DNA from: Gordionus sp. m RMFG-2023
Lineage: Eukaryota > Nematomorpha > Gordioida > Chordodea > Parachordodidae
Assembly (NCBI RefSeq): GCF_954871325.1
Contig: NC_088777.1
Span: 19,259,366 to 19,323,365, forward strand
Length of the DNA: 64,000 nt
Direction: 5' to 3'
Shown here: in pieces, positions 23,137 to 38,100 of the stretch
Numbering within the stretch: the stretch's first letter is position 1
How the letters are laid out: every line of letters starts with the position of its first letter
Made by a program: the position numbers and the translations under genes
Notes under the pieces: model-generated
What the model was told of the DNA's origin: nothing
The model's input: only the letters and a program-made list of their open reading frames with translations
Databases searched by the model: none

Positions 23137-26100
23137 GTAAATCATATATACAATATATTTTACTTTAAAAAAATTAAGATGCACAATTCCAGATTTCCCA
23201 GGCTACTTAAGTATCATATTAGATAAGCCTGGGAAATCTGGAAGCTACTTAAGTATCATATTAGATAAGCCTAAGAAATCTGGAATTGTGCATCTTAATT
23301 TTTTTTAAGAAAGATATGAAAGTATCATATTAGATAAGCCAGGGAAATCTGGAATTGTGCATCTTAATTTTTTTTAAGACAGCATTAATTTTAAAAATAT
23401 TTAATTTAAAAGTACAAACTTAATTAATTACTTTCATATATACTAGAGATGTGCATCCTCAATCACTGGATTCATAAATGATTTCAAAAAATTGTGAACT
23501 TTTCTTTAGTTTAACTTTTCATGAATTAATAATTTACTTCCCACTTACCATGATAAAATTATTCAAAATCCAAATGGGTCCAAAAATATATTATTTAAGA
23601 TAATGATGAGTCCACAGTATACATTATACACATTACAATTAAAAAAGCTTTTAGGTGGAGTTATTGTAGAATCGTAATATACCATTAACAATATATACAA
23701 AAAAATAAAATTATTTTCATAAAAGTGTTTGATATTTTTTTAGAAAGTAGCCATCTTCAATTACTATCAATCATATAATATTTTTATATAAAGTTCTGCA
23801 GGGTTGGTCTACATCACTATCAATAAAATTGTCTGAGAGATATGAATGTTAAATTCAGGGTTGTGCATTTGACCGGTCAAATATGGTCAAATACGATCAA
23901 ATATGGTCAAATTCAAATACATGTTTTTTTAAGTCAATATTAACTTTATTTTGAATATAATAGTAAATAAAATATTAATTTTTTAAATTCATTGTCAATC
24001 AGTAACTAATGTTTAGCTCTCTTTAGTAGATTCGAGTCTTGTTCTGATTCATATTCAATATTATCATTTTCTTTAGTATTTTTTTTTAATCAATTTTCCT
24101 GATATCTAGATCTTCAATCGATTTTTATTTTCATAAGAATATTAACCCAAATCAATCTTCTTTCTAAAGATGAAGTAGAACCAGGAATTGATAGGCATGG
24201 TGGCCAAAGTTTAATCCATTAACTTTAGGTCGGAATTAATTGCTTCTTATGGAAATTACTGCTTTCCACATAATTTGCTATTAAACATGCCTTTTTTGCT
24301 TCTGAAATTAATTATATCACTTAAAATATTTTGGTCATCACTTGTAAAATGGGTAATTCTTCAATTATATTATATATTTCATTGAATTCACTACTAGTGA
24401 CATGCCTTGATATTGGGGACCCAAAAAAATAAGCAACTTATATTGTTTTTTCCTTTTTTAAACATATTTTTAATTTTTTTTAAAGATTATTTTAGAGTAT
24501 TTGATAGTATTTGACCAGGTCAAATACTCTTCCGGTCAATTGACTGAATTTGATCGCTCAATTGACCGACTTGCCAATGGTTAAATTTCTTTCCTATTCA
24601 TTTTTTGCATGGTCATATTTATAAAATGAATTAAAATAATAAGAAATTTTTAAAAAATTAGGAGGCTGGAAAGATTTAACATCTGTAAGGATAATGAATC
24701 CTGGATGTAATTTTTTTACCATCAGTCAGTGGACATGCTTAGACGAAATTTTGATTTTGCAGGTCTCTACAAATGTTGTGTGAATATGTATGTTCAAAAT
24801 CAAAATTTTAAATCTTAATTTATACAAATTCTTGTAATGCATAATTTTTAAATGATGATTCTTTTTACTGAAATATCGCCTCATAAATTATTTTAATAAG
24901 AATTTATGATTAATATAGGAAATCAGCTTGTAGGCCAAAATAGGCATTTTAGAGAATCAGCTCATTGTCAAAATGCTGAAAATCAGCGCAGAATCTATTC
25001 CAAATAGCATATTTATTTAATTTTTTAAATATAAAAGGCATATGATAAAAACACCTCACAAATTAATAAGGATTAAAAGAATGAAAGTTTATATTCCATA
25101 TTGAATTTTTTTTTTAAAAATGAAACAAATCTTACTAAAATATTGTCGATTGCTATCTTCTATGATTTTTTTTACAACGATAATAGATTGGAATAGAATT
25201 CTTCTCATGGTCATGTAATGCATTCTTACTTTCGAAATTTTTAGTTTAATCTTTCTCTAGGAATCATTATTTAGGAACGATGTATAACCTATGTTACTGT
25301 ATTATGAAACTTTTTAGAAATCGATTTTTTAAGGGATCAATTTAAGCATTTTTTATCTAAATTTTATAATAAGGAGAAAAATGTCCCGGATAAATAAAAC
25401 CTGACAAATATCCAATTTATAAAAATTTAATATTGGAGAATGACGTAAATTGTAGAAGAGACAAGGTCCGATATATTTTTATCAAGGAGTGTTCTCCTCT
25501 ATCTTTTTTTGTCCGGCATTTAATTAATTAATATATATTTCCACTCTTTAAAATCAATTTTACGTTATTTTTGCCAGGAACATAAACCTTTAAAAAGGTA
25601 TATTACAGTAAAACTTGTCAAACTTTTGCTCTTGATAATTCTGGCCTCCCTAATTTGACCAAAATAGGTTCCAATCAAATTCTTAGAAAGTAAAAAGTCA
25701 ATAAATTGGTAACTGCTTAAGTTGGGCAAAAAGCTTGTTCCCAACGTGCCCAAATTAGATATTCTTACTGTATTTTAAAAAAATTATATTTATAATATAA
25801 ATTTTTTGAGTTTTTTTTAAGGAACTTCGCGTTAGGCTATTATTTTATAACCATTTTCGTTTTCGATTGTACTATTTAATGTTGTACTAAAAGTCTATAA
25901 ATATGCCTATGTATGAATGAATATAATTATCAGGTTTATGTAAAATAATAATAAATAATTTACATTACATTTGATAAATCATAATCTTATTTTAAGTAGG
26001 CCTATTTAAAAATGAATACGAATAATAAAATCTATTTATATTCATATTTTTTCTTTCTTTCTTATTTTATTATATTTTAGTTTATCAAAATAATTGATTC

Positions 26101-29100
26101 CTAAAAATTTGAAAATCGGTACGGTCGCAGGACCTTTAACTTTTACTAATCCATAATATTTATAAAAATGATGCTCAAATTATATAGTTTTTTTTTACAA
26201 AATATTTAGTTATTTCATATTCCTAATTTTTATAAAATTGGAGCAATTCAAATATAAAAATCCTCACCCCCCCCCCCCTCCTATCGTAAATAAATAAAGA
26301 TAAACAATGAATTTTTTTTTATCCAAATATTTTTATTGATTTCAAATAAAAAAAATTGAGTGACAGTAAACGTTCTTGAAACTCACTATATTTTGTTTTG
26401 ACATAATTTGCTGAGCTTAGTAATTTTAACGAATGAAAAATTATCACTGAAAATTAAATTTTTAAAGCTTACACATGGTTTGCAAAAAAATATTCAACAT
26501 TTTTACCCACGTTGAAAGTTATTAATTTCTAAAGCTTCATTGCAAATAATGTATTGGAATGTCTACATTAGTTCTTGGAATGCTGCCCCTAATAAATGAT
26601 AGACGTTTTTAGACTGTCAATAAAATAGGACGAATGGAAACCTTTTTTATAAAAAATATTAAAAATATTTCCCTTAATTTCTTGTTTATTATACATCATC
26701 CCATTTTTAAAAAAATTAGATTTAGAGCATAATTTCCTTAAATTCTAGCTACTAACAAAGGGATATCCCTGTAACTAAGTCCAACACCTTTTCATATATC
26801 GTGAAATCGACATAAAATTTACTATTCATAGGCGGCTAATTTTTTATCACGTTACAGTAGACTGGTTATTAAGCCAATAAATTTTTTCAGTTAATAATGA
26901 CGAATCGAGGTTATAACATACTAGAGATCTGCAGATATGTTCGGGTTTGTATATTTTTTATTTTTGCCTGGCATAGCCCGGATGTCTACAAAATGATTTA
27001 AACCCTGACGCCCAGATCTCTAATATAGGTATATATTTATATGTATCAATGTTATGAATATATATGTACCTCTGTTATAAATTTATATTTACATTAGTTA
27101 CAAGCAATCCCCAAACCAATCTCAAAAACAAAAATCTATATACGGTTCACACCGATGGTGGCCGATACGATGTCGACCTCCTACGATTGCAAAAAAAGGC
27201 CGTTTACTGGACCGAAACTTACGATAATACCGACTCTGGTATTAAGGCAAATCAAGACCAATTTCTCGACAGCGATCTTGGTAATAGATTAAATCGTGAC
27301 GATCAGAATGACGCGGCTTGTTGCGAGGTCAGAAGATGCACTTGGTTTTACGTCGATGCCGCCGCCGGGGACAACAAATACATCCCGTACTCTAATCATT
27401 TGGCTGAAAAATTGGAAGTTTTTCTATTTTTTGGGGAATTTTTATAACCAGCTTAAAAGTGCTTCTTCCGATTTTGTCAAGATAAGAAAAAAGGAAAGTA
27501 TAAATATGGAATAAAATATACTATTTGTTTTGCTTCTTTTTCTCTCGAAATATTAAAAAATATTTGCTACATTATTGACCCGATTTCATGCATATATTTT
27601 AAAATTATTTTATCTGATTTAATAGTGCAGATTTGATGGAAAACATTTCCATATTTTTTATTTTAATTGCCAATAAAGTTATTTAATAGTAAAAATTGGG
27701 GTCGGGCGTTGGTTTATATATTTTGGTCTTCTATTAATGTTTAGTTTTTTTAATATTGAAAACATATTTGTTGTTACTCCTAGCCCTGCTAACACTTCTA
27801 GATATTTCTGTCATTCACTTATTATTTTTTTTCCTAGTTACCTAAAATTATATAGGAAATATTATATTTATAAATATTTTTGAGATCAAATAAAAAAATA
27901 TTTAAATACCATTTTTATAAAAATAATTTGCTAGCAAAAAGTTAAAAAATTAATTTATATTTTAATTTAAAATATTTTATTCAATCGAACAATCATAACA
28001 TGCTCCAAAATATCCTCTAAGGTTTCCAGACAAATGACAATATGTATTTCATTTTAAAGGACGTAATTGCTCGTATTTTAAATTTATTGAATATCTAGAT
28101 CGTATCTTATTTTACTTTATTGTATGTTATCCCAATATTTTTTTAAAATTGCTATAAAAACGAGATAAGCAATGTATTCCTATTTATAGCATATTAAATT
28201 ATTATTTATAATATTACTTTACTCATAAAATGAAGGCAAAAAATTAAAACTTTGAAAAATATGAATATGAAAAATGATTATGCAAAATTGATTTATTTTT
28301 CATGAATTTATATTTATATAATTTATTATTTTAAGAAATTCTTAATTTTTTTTGAATCCCTCAAACCCTCAACCTTTAAAAATGTTTGGGTTTCGGGTTC
28401 AGCAAAAACACGAGGGTTCAGGTTCACATCCCTGGTTCTCACTTTAAATTCAAAATTAATTTCATGAGACAAATTTTTAAAAGACGTTTTGTTTATTTAA
28501 TCGAACGACTCCATAATTTTATTTAAATGAGTTAAAAATAAATAATTTTTAAATCAGGAAGAGTACAGAAGGGGTATTCAATCCGACTCATGGAATAGGC
28601 GGATCGATTTAGAGCCATTCAAGGAATGCATAATTATGCACGACCCCAAACACATGGTTCATCTCAAACCCATGCTCAGGAAAGACGAATGGGGAGCCGT
28701 TTTCGTAATAATTTATAATTATTATAATATCCATTAGATATTTTTATAAAATTGTTATATATAATGCGAAAATATGATCTTCTAACATTATTAAAAATCT
28801 ACTTATATTTATTATTCTAACGTAGACCATACTCTATTTTTTTTAAATTGAAATCTAGTATAACATAGTTTTATTTATATTTGAGAAATTCATCTAAGTA
28901 TGATAATCACGCTAAAGTTTTCATTAACATGTTCTAGCCTCCAACCCCCCCTCTCAGTGTTTAAAATTTTAATTTTCTCATCTGACGTCTTCTCATGATT
29001 TTAGAAATAAATTTTCTAACCTGTCCCTTGTGGGTAAAATATTTTAAGAAAACATCTACCCACTTGTTATTTAAACTCCACCTGGTGGATGGGTTTGCAG

Positions 29101-32100
29101 AGCCTAAATTCCCGTTTTTACAGATTATAATGAACTAATAAGCATGATTAATACTAATTTAGAATAGTGATAATATTAGTTGACTTATTCGTTCTAGCAC
29201 TTGGTCATGATAAACTTATAATATGGATTTTATTTTTTTGCGAAATTAGTTCTACTGTTTAATGGAAGGAGGAATGGGGGCGGGGGGGGGGTTAAACTTA
29301 AATGGCGCATGAGTTAACTACTGCTATGGATTAAAACATGGATAAGAAAATATTTGAAGTGCCAAGGTTATATAAAAAAAATTCACTCTACCCATCCCTT
29401 AACTATAAAATGAAATAAATAAAAATTAGGATATCCCGTAAAAATAAGCAAAAAATCTTAAAATGGCCTGTCAGATAACCTAATTAAATAAGGTATAAAA
29501 TAAATATTTTAAATTTTTTTAAAACTATGATCCTTATAAATAAATATGATATGCTCCTGCGTCAGACTTACTTTTTTAGGTTTGGCTCGATCAGAGAAAA
29601 TTTTAAAACATATTATTTGACCGATCCGATTATTTATACAACTCTTATATTAGATAATTAAAGAAAAATATTGGATAAGTAATAATAATAAATAAATATA
29701 TTTTTTTCAAGCAACGCGCGAAAATTATGATTGCTAGAGGGAATTTTGGTGTTTTTGTTGCAAACGAATATTTATAAAAGCATTAGGGGAAAAAATATTT
29801 ATTTATCGAAGTTTGAATACAGCCCGGCACAAATGAGAAAAGTTTAAAATCAGGGTTCGGCTGAAACGAATTCGGGAGATTGGTTGTCCATCAATCTAAG
29901 CTCGAGATCATGGACAGGCTTTATTTTTACAATTATTTTTAAAAAAAATTGATTTAAGAACGCATTGAATATATAATTAAGACTTTTTGTGAGTATTCAT
30001 TTATTAATATAATAATGATTATATTTCGAAACGTATCCGTGAGATGATTTCATGATTCACTGCGGATTTTGTGATGACACATCAACATCCCTCACTGCCA
30101 ACTTAAAATGTTCTGATTTTTTTCCACTTGTTACATCCTTACAATATAATAATAAAATTTTTTAGCTTATATATTATAATCATGAACCATTTGCTTTATA
30201 TTTTTTTTATAGCCTTTTAATTTTTATTATTATCCATATATACGTAGTCGTTTGATTAATATCGGGAAAATTTTGATATTAATATAAAATTAAAATTGGT
30301 CCTCTTTATCCCTCTGATTGTAAAAATAAAGGTAGAAGTTTTTTAACAAATTTTAAAATTTTAAATAAGAAAAACATTTTAAAAAATAAACAAGATGGAA
30401 ATCTACTTAAATAAATTGAGAACAAGTGGAATAAAAGATTACCGAAATGATGGAAATTACCCCAGAAATGGTTTTCACTTGTTATATAAAATGTCTAGAG
30501 ATTATTATATATAAGGTTCTTCAGACCATCTGAGCTTCTATTTTCGGTGGGCGAATATGATAACAAATAATATAATATCCTTGAAAGAAGAAACAATTTG
30601 AAAGAAGTTATCTGGAAAACGGGCTTTTGTCTGATTCAATATGGATTAAATTATTTTTCTATACTTTATTTTAGAGACACAGTGTTCTTTTTTATGTTGC
30701 AGTTCTAAAAAATCGGATATTTTTTTTGGCATAGTTGCGTTCGGATAGCGTTAATAAGATAAATGAGATCATTCTGGTTAATTTTGATTGCTATCATACA
30801 ATAGAGCCCATTTTAAAATAAATCACATCCCCATTTAGTGTTGTTAAACGGCTCGATTTTTTGAAACGGCTTTTTAAAACTGCTAACCTAATATTTTCGC
30901 CAAAAATATTACGCAAACCTCGATATTTTGTTAATAGATGTCCAAACCTTTTTGCCATCTGAACAAAATCTCTAGACTTTCATAATATTATTTGGCTAAA
31001 ATATTGGGTTATGCGTTTTTAAAAATCGAGACGTTTGACAACACTCATGATTTTTTTAAAAATACATTTGATTTTATAAACTTAAAATAATTGATTTAAA
31101 TCGAATCGAATTAGATTAATGAATTATTCAATTCGTTCAAATACGAATAATAAATTATTAAGCTCATACCTTTATATCAATAGAACTCAACTATTCAATT
31201 CGAATCGATTAAGAAAAGCTAATTATTAAATTCATTAAGCCTTTTAAATACATACTTTTTCATGTTATTTATTTGTATCAAAAAATAAATGAACGAAAGG
31301 ATGGCAAGACGAGCTCTCTTATAGTCAAGAGGGGAGTGGAAGACTACGATAGAATAAAAGAGGATGAGATGCCACGCATAGATCACGTGATATTCGTTAT
31401 CCACGGCATAGGGGAATATTGCGATTTCAAATTTCGCACAATCAACCAATGCGGTAATAAGATAAAACGAAAATATATAATAATTCCGAATCTTTTAAAA
31501 TTTATAATTAAATTATAAAAGTACGCCTTTTTTGATAAACATTTTCAAAATAAACTCCTTTAATATTTTTCTAATTATTAATTATTATCCAATTTGGTTA
31601 TCTTTCTATCAGAAAATGTCTATATGGAAAGCAGCAGACCTGTAAAAGTACTTTTATCCAGGGTCGGCCATTTAAAAATATCGGTTTTCCTGGATTTTTT
31701 TGTTTCTTAACCTTTAAAATTTGGTCATTTTAAATAATTTTATCAAGTCGAAGATACAAGAAGCGAATGTATTATTAAATGATCCATCGTGTGTTTACGT
31801 TTAAAATAAATTTTATTTTACTTTAAGGCATTTATGCTTCATTCCTGCCCAGGTTTTTTAAAAATTTTAGACGGCTAATGTCTTATGCAGGGTTGTTAAA
31901 AGTCCGATTTGGATTTTTAAAAATGGCCTGATTAAGATTTTAGTCAAGATAATATTATGTAAGTCTCGAGATTTGGCAGTTAGAGGTTCAAAACTTTCTT
32001 CCATCTATGAGCAAAATCTCTAGGCTTACATAATATTATTTTTGCTAAAATCTTAATCGTGCTTTTTAATGACACTACTAATATGAATTGAAAAGGTGGG

Positions 32101-35100
32101 ATTTTAAATATTTTAGGATGCACCTTAGGGAATGCCATCGATGTGAAAAATAACGATATAACCGCTTATACATTTTTAGAAATTTTTTATCGAATGATAT
32201 ATTTTATATTTATTAAATATTTATCTATCTTTATATGGATTTTATTAAGATTTAGGATTGTGGAGGATATAATAAAATAGGAAATTCATTCTCTCCTTTA
32301 ATAAAATTTTTTTCATAGAATGCATTTAAATTTTTTATCAAGTGAATATTTTATAATTTCCGAACCGTCTCCGTTATAAGAAAATTTTGGAGAGAGCCCA
32401 AATGTTTTAAATAACTTCTAACCGGGTTAACCCGATTTATAACGGTTTTTGAAATTATACTTGTTAAAATATTTAATTTAGCATAAATTTATATATGTGA
32501 TTATATTATGTTATTTAATTTGTCATTTTAATGCATGTTTTATAATAAAATAAAATAATTTAACTTATTTTTTAAAATATTTGCTCAGTTTTTGTTTTTA
32601 CAAGTTTTTAATTTAATTTTAAATACCCAAAAATTACAAAAATCGGAACGGAACGGAAATATCGATTTGTAAACCGAACAAACCGATATAAATTCCCAAC
32701 TTTTTTGAACATAGTTTAACATTTTCTCAAAGGATAAATATATTCAAGGATTTTGATCTCGAAGACTTTTTTAAAAGAAGATTTTTTTGAAAATGCTCAA
32801 ACAGAATTTTGGATTAAATTTTACAGTACAAAATCTTTTATAAGTAAATAGTTTGTAATTTTTATACATAAAAAATCTTTCATGATTAAATCACAAATTT
32901 TTTTGATCTTCAAAAAAAATCTTTAATTTTATTGATTTTCAAAGATTTTATTGTTACTGAAATAGATTTAATCCGTTTAACATAAACCAATCTGAAAAAA
33001 ATATTAATATTAGATTAAGGAAAAAGTATTATTTATTAAAGAAAGCAAAAAGATCCCAGAAATAAACAATATATTTCTTGAAAAACATATCTAAATAAAA
33101 TAATTTGAAACTTTGCCGAGTTCCGACTCTGGTGGGTTCAAAATGTAGCGTTACCATTGACCTTAGTATTCTTAAATTCCTAATTTTAATTCATATTTTA
33201 CGTCTGGACCGGGATTTAGCACGGACCTGACTGGTCTCTGATTAATATATAGTTATATTAACTTTTCTAACCTAATATAGTCGATGGGATGAGGGATATG
33301 AGTGCCAACCTGCTAAAGTCTCACTTCAAGCAATATTTGGAGAAGGGGCTAATTGGGCGAGTCGAATTTATACCCTGTAATTGGCACAAAATTTTACATA
33401 GTGAATCAACTGGAGTTGACAGGTATTTTTTTTATGCAAAATAATACACCACATTGTGGTAACTGGAAGAAATTGATTATAATTTAAGACATAAATAGTT
33501 AGCTAATTTATGGGGAAAGTGGGGTGGCGAGGGGTAGGATAGCTATTTATTAGATATTGATACTACAATTTAGTTCTGAATGTACTAGGGTTTTTTTTTA
33601 TTTAAATAAAATTTTCCAATGTAAAAATAAAAATAAATAATGCCTTGGAGGAAGATAATTTTAGAAAAAAGTTATTAATTAAAAACACATTCATTATTGT
33701 GAAATTAAAATAGCTAGTTACTTTTAAAGTTTATATTACAAGAATTAAATGAAATCGTACTTTTACCTAAACTAAATTAACTATACAATTATTTCTTCTC
33801 AATAGTTACTAGAGATCTGCAAAGCGTGAACCGGACCTGACAAATTTTAAAAAAAGTTATAATAGGTGGGATCTGGCCGTTAAAAATTTTGCGTCGTATG
33901 ATAATCTTTATTCATAAAAAACTCCCAAGTTTCTGATTTTTCATAAATATTAATATAGGGGAATTTAGATATATATTTTTGAATTTCAAGCTAAATATTT
34001 TTTAATACTATTTGAAATTAAATTACAATATGCTTACTTCTTTGTATTTTAGGAGCTGCCTAACTAAAATACTAAATCTTAAAATTAAACAAGTTATTTA
34101 TAATATGATCCAATTACAAACAGAATACAGATATCAAACAAATTTTAAAGCGATTGTTGTTGAAAGAAATAGATAGCCATAGAGGAGAGATATAAGAGCC
34201 TTAATTGACATTGGGAAAAAGATTAGGTATAGATCTAAAAAATGTGATGGTCGGAAAATTCGCACAAAAATATTTAACGGACCGGGACGGACTTTTCGAA
34301 AAATTTTAACTGTCCAGGTTCAGTAAATTTTTAAAATATTTATAACTGGCCAGGTTGGGCCGAGCAGCTTGTGTAGAAATTCTTAACAGATCGGGCTAGG
34401 ATTTGCAGATTTCTAATGGTTAACTTAGCTATACTACTCTTACACATAGTTATTAAATTTTAAAAATATTAATTAGTCAACTATAACAACAAAACTTATT
34501 AAGATCCAACTCCTCAAAGCATAATTTTATTGATTTCTATATCTTCCTATTCTTTTTAAGACAAGATTATGTTTAAATTGCAAAATAAAATAAAAAGTCA
34601 TAATGCTCTTAAAAGGAATACTTTTCCAGGAGAACTTTACAATAATATCTCAAATATTATATGTATTTTTACGCCAACCATGTTTATCCTCTAAAAGGTT
34701 TTTTAACCTTCTTTCCTACTTTCAATTTAAATGACGACAAATCCCCCCCCCCATCTTATGCTAGAAGTTCATTCTATATATATGTATAAACTTTATTTAT
34801 TTTTAAAGCCGTTTGCAATCAATTACCTTATCCAGCATTAAAAAACTCAGAGACTATACCAACGACACATTAGTTGATATCCTCTTTTACACTAGCCCTA
34901 TATATTGTCAAGTTAGTATCCTTTATGCCCCTATACTATTATTAGTATAGTACATAGGCGTAGCCAGGATTTTCATAAGGGGGGGGGAATTACAAAATTA
35001 TTGGGGGCTTCGCCCCCAGACCCCCTTTTAGTCATAAAATATTTTTACAAATTTTAATAAAAAAATAAGCCTGGAACAAATATGAAATATATTTTTATTA

Positions 35101-38100
35101 GTTTATATAAAATAAAAATATAATAAATTACTTGTATTGTATATACCTTAATATAAGAGCATGGTAATAATTTATTCCAAACAATTATAAGAAATTTATT
35201 TATTATAGTTGATTTTACTCTATTATATAGAATTAGTTATAAAATACTAGGTAAAATTCCACTTTTACAGACATCTTTGACAGTTAGAGAATAAATCACA
35301 GTTAATAATTTAACAAATTTTACTAATCAATGCTCTTGATATTAAATATAGCAACAATTTGCATTCAATTATTTAACGCCATCTATTTATTTTAAGTAAA
35401 AATGATATTTAAATTTAATCTTCATATTATTCATCCCACAATGTCTTAAGATATTTTCTGATGAAATATATAATTCGCTATATTGGTAAAAATTACTTGA
35501 TTGTCATTTGATAATTAGATATACTGTAAATCTACGACATATAATATTCCACTATTGTGCTTTAATATTTTTTTAATATATGATTTAATTTTATCAATAG
35601 TTTTATAATTATATTTTACTTTTATTAAGATAAATAAATTAAAATTACTCTTTTATAAAAAATTATATTTGATATATTATATTATTTAGTAATTTTATGG
35701 ATCTATTATTAATAATTATAATACATTTCACTTCTGTCTTAAAACTTATCTTTGGCTTATATTCCATTTATTAAAAAACATTTTTGGTTCATTTTATATA
35801 TTTATAAATTTATTTCCCAAAAATCTATAAATTATGATGAATAGTTTTATAAAAAAATATCAACTTTTACATTCTTTCTTTCAAATTATTATTTAAAATA
35901 TATGCATACATATTTGAGGGTCAGGGAGTGGGGGGAGGACTAAGGGGAATATTTTTTATTAAAAAATGATATTTACAAAAAGTGATAAATTTCTGAAGGG
36001 GGGGGGGAATTTCCCCTTGCCCCCTTCCCCAGCTACGCCTATGGTATAGTATATAATATAATATACTATGAAATATCTCCATAAGCTACTCAAGGAGTTT
36101 TTTTGATCGCTATATCCAACCATCACCTTATCGAGGTCAGTAATGAATGTCGCTTTATGATCGGCAATGAATATAAAAATATTAAAAATCAGCGCGGCCG
36201 TTCGGGAAAATTGTACTATTTTTACAAGCGGGCCTGAGCTTTTTAATTTTTTTTTAAAGCTGATAATTAAACAAATTATGTTCATAAAATATTAAAACAG
36301 GCGAGGCTGAACAACTTTATATATTTTACGCGCCGGGCAGAAAACCCTGATAAAATAATATTTACGGGCCGAATCGGCTCATGCTGACTTCTACTAGATA
36401 TATCCTCTAATTTTACTTGTCTTTTAAATATTATTTTTTATTTATTTTTCTATTTTAGTTTGGATCCTATTTAAGGGTTTAACACTATGTTTATAACAAC
36501 TCTAGAATAGCAGAGCAATTATAATTTGAAAGCAAATTTTGTGGAAAATCAATTTTAACTGTTAATAAAAATATTTTTTTAAGTCAAACTGTTTTTGATG
36601 ACCAAATACAGTTATATATAAAATAATTATAATATCCCTGGTTGAATGGGGATATGAGGAACGAAAACTCAATATTTAAAGGACGGCTAAATAATGTTTG
36701 TTCCACTAGGGAAAAAGCTAGACCCGGCCAATTTTTTACATTGAAAAATAATGATGCACGAAAAGATTCGTATTTAATTGACATGTTTTATTTTTAAATG
36801 ATAGAATACTCTTTTTTAAAATGAATGTAAAATTGGGAAAAGTTTGATTTTAAACTATATAATAATCAAACAACGGTGTAACAAATTAATGAAAACATTA
36901 ACTTTTAACCCACTAATAAATACCGTTTTTTTATATTTGAGAATAGACCATCATAGACACGGTTGGGAACGAACTCAATCGACTCTATCAATTGTTCATG
37001 GATAGGAATCCAGGGTTCGATGGAACTGTATCCGTTATAGGACATAGTTTAGGTTTTTTTAAATTGATGGTTTTTTAAATATGGGCATTTTTGGGTCCAA
37101 ATTAAAATATCCGTCAGAGAGCGATTAAATTGTTTAGAGGCTAGATTACACTTCACATAATGTCTCTTAATGATAAAATTATAGAGGGAGGGGTATTAAT
37201 ATTATGAGACTTTGTTGTATTATGTCTAAATATAGAAAAAAAATTTAGTTTTTAAGAAAATAATAATTCTACTACACTTATGTTATGATGAATCAATACT
37301 TATAGAAAATTATCTAGATTTTTCACGAAAAATTCATTCAATTCATTTTTTAATACTTTTATTTTATTGAATCCTGATTTCTATTACACCATATCATATT
37401 TAAATTTTTTTAAAAAAAAAATAAGGATCCCTGATAGCCTTTGACTTGCTTAGCCATCAAACGGCGCGCTCAAAATTTTCGGAAGAATCTTTAGACGATT
37501 CAAAAATTGATTACAAAACGGATCAAGGTTTTTAATTTTTTAACAACTTATAAATTATCCTCGTCGCTTTAAATATTAGAATTGATCTATCATCCATATT
37601 TTAAATTATAAAATAATATAAATATTGAACTATATTTTATCCCAATTGGAAAAATATTTATTCTTTGGCTTCTAAGGCATCAAATATTTTAATTTTCTTC
37701 AAGGTCGTTTTATAGCTTTTGTTTAAACATCTGATTTTACCGAGAATGTGTTCATATATGAAGAAAAACCCATCTTATATATTTCAGACAAGTTTGTCAT
37801 GAAACATACTAATTTTAATTTATTTAAATGTCTAATCTAACTTTACGTTGTAACGTTATGGTTATATTATACAATAATACACTTAATCCTTTTTTGATAT
37901 GATATTAAAAGATTTAATCAATGGCAAATAATATATAGTTTACCCATTTATTTCAAAAAAACAATATTTATTATCTTTTTAAACTCAAATTCAATAATCA
38001 ATCGAAAAAAGAAATAGTAAATTTACGAAACGAATCCACTCTAAAAAATTTTTTTAAATCTTCTCGAAAAAAAAATTCTTTCTCCAACTACCATGAAATC

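Noticed and set aside
26922-27022. Complete hAT-type MITE with target duplication
   Set aside because: The termini match the family but the flanking octamers TAACATAC and ATATAGGT differ, so completeness is not claimed.
35959-36285. 108-codon minus-strand open frame
   Set aside because: It spans the right end of the CATAGGCGTAGCC element and its flanking target duplication, so it cannot be one ancestral gene.
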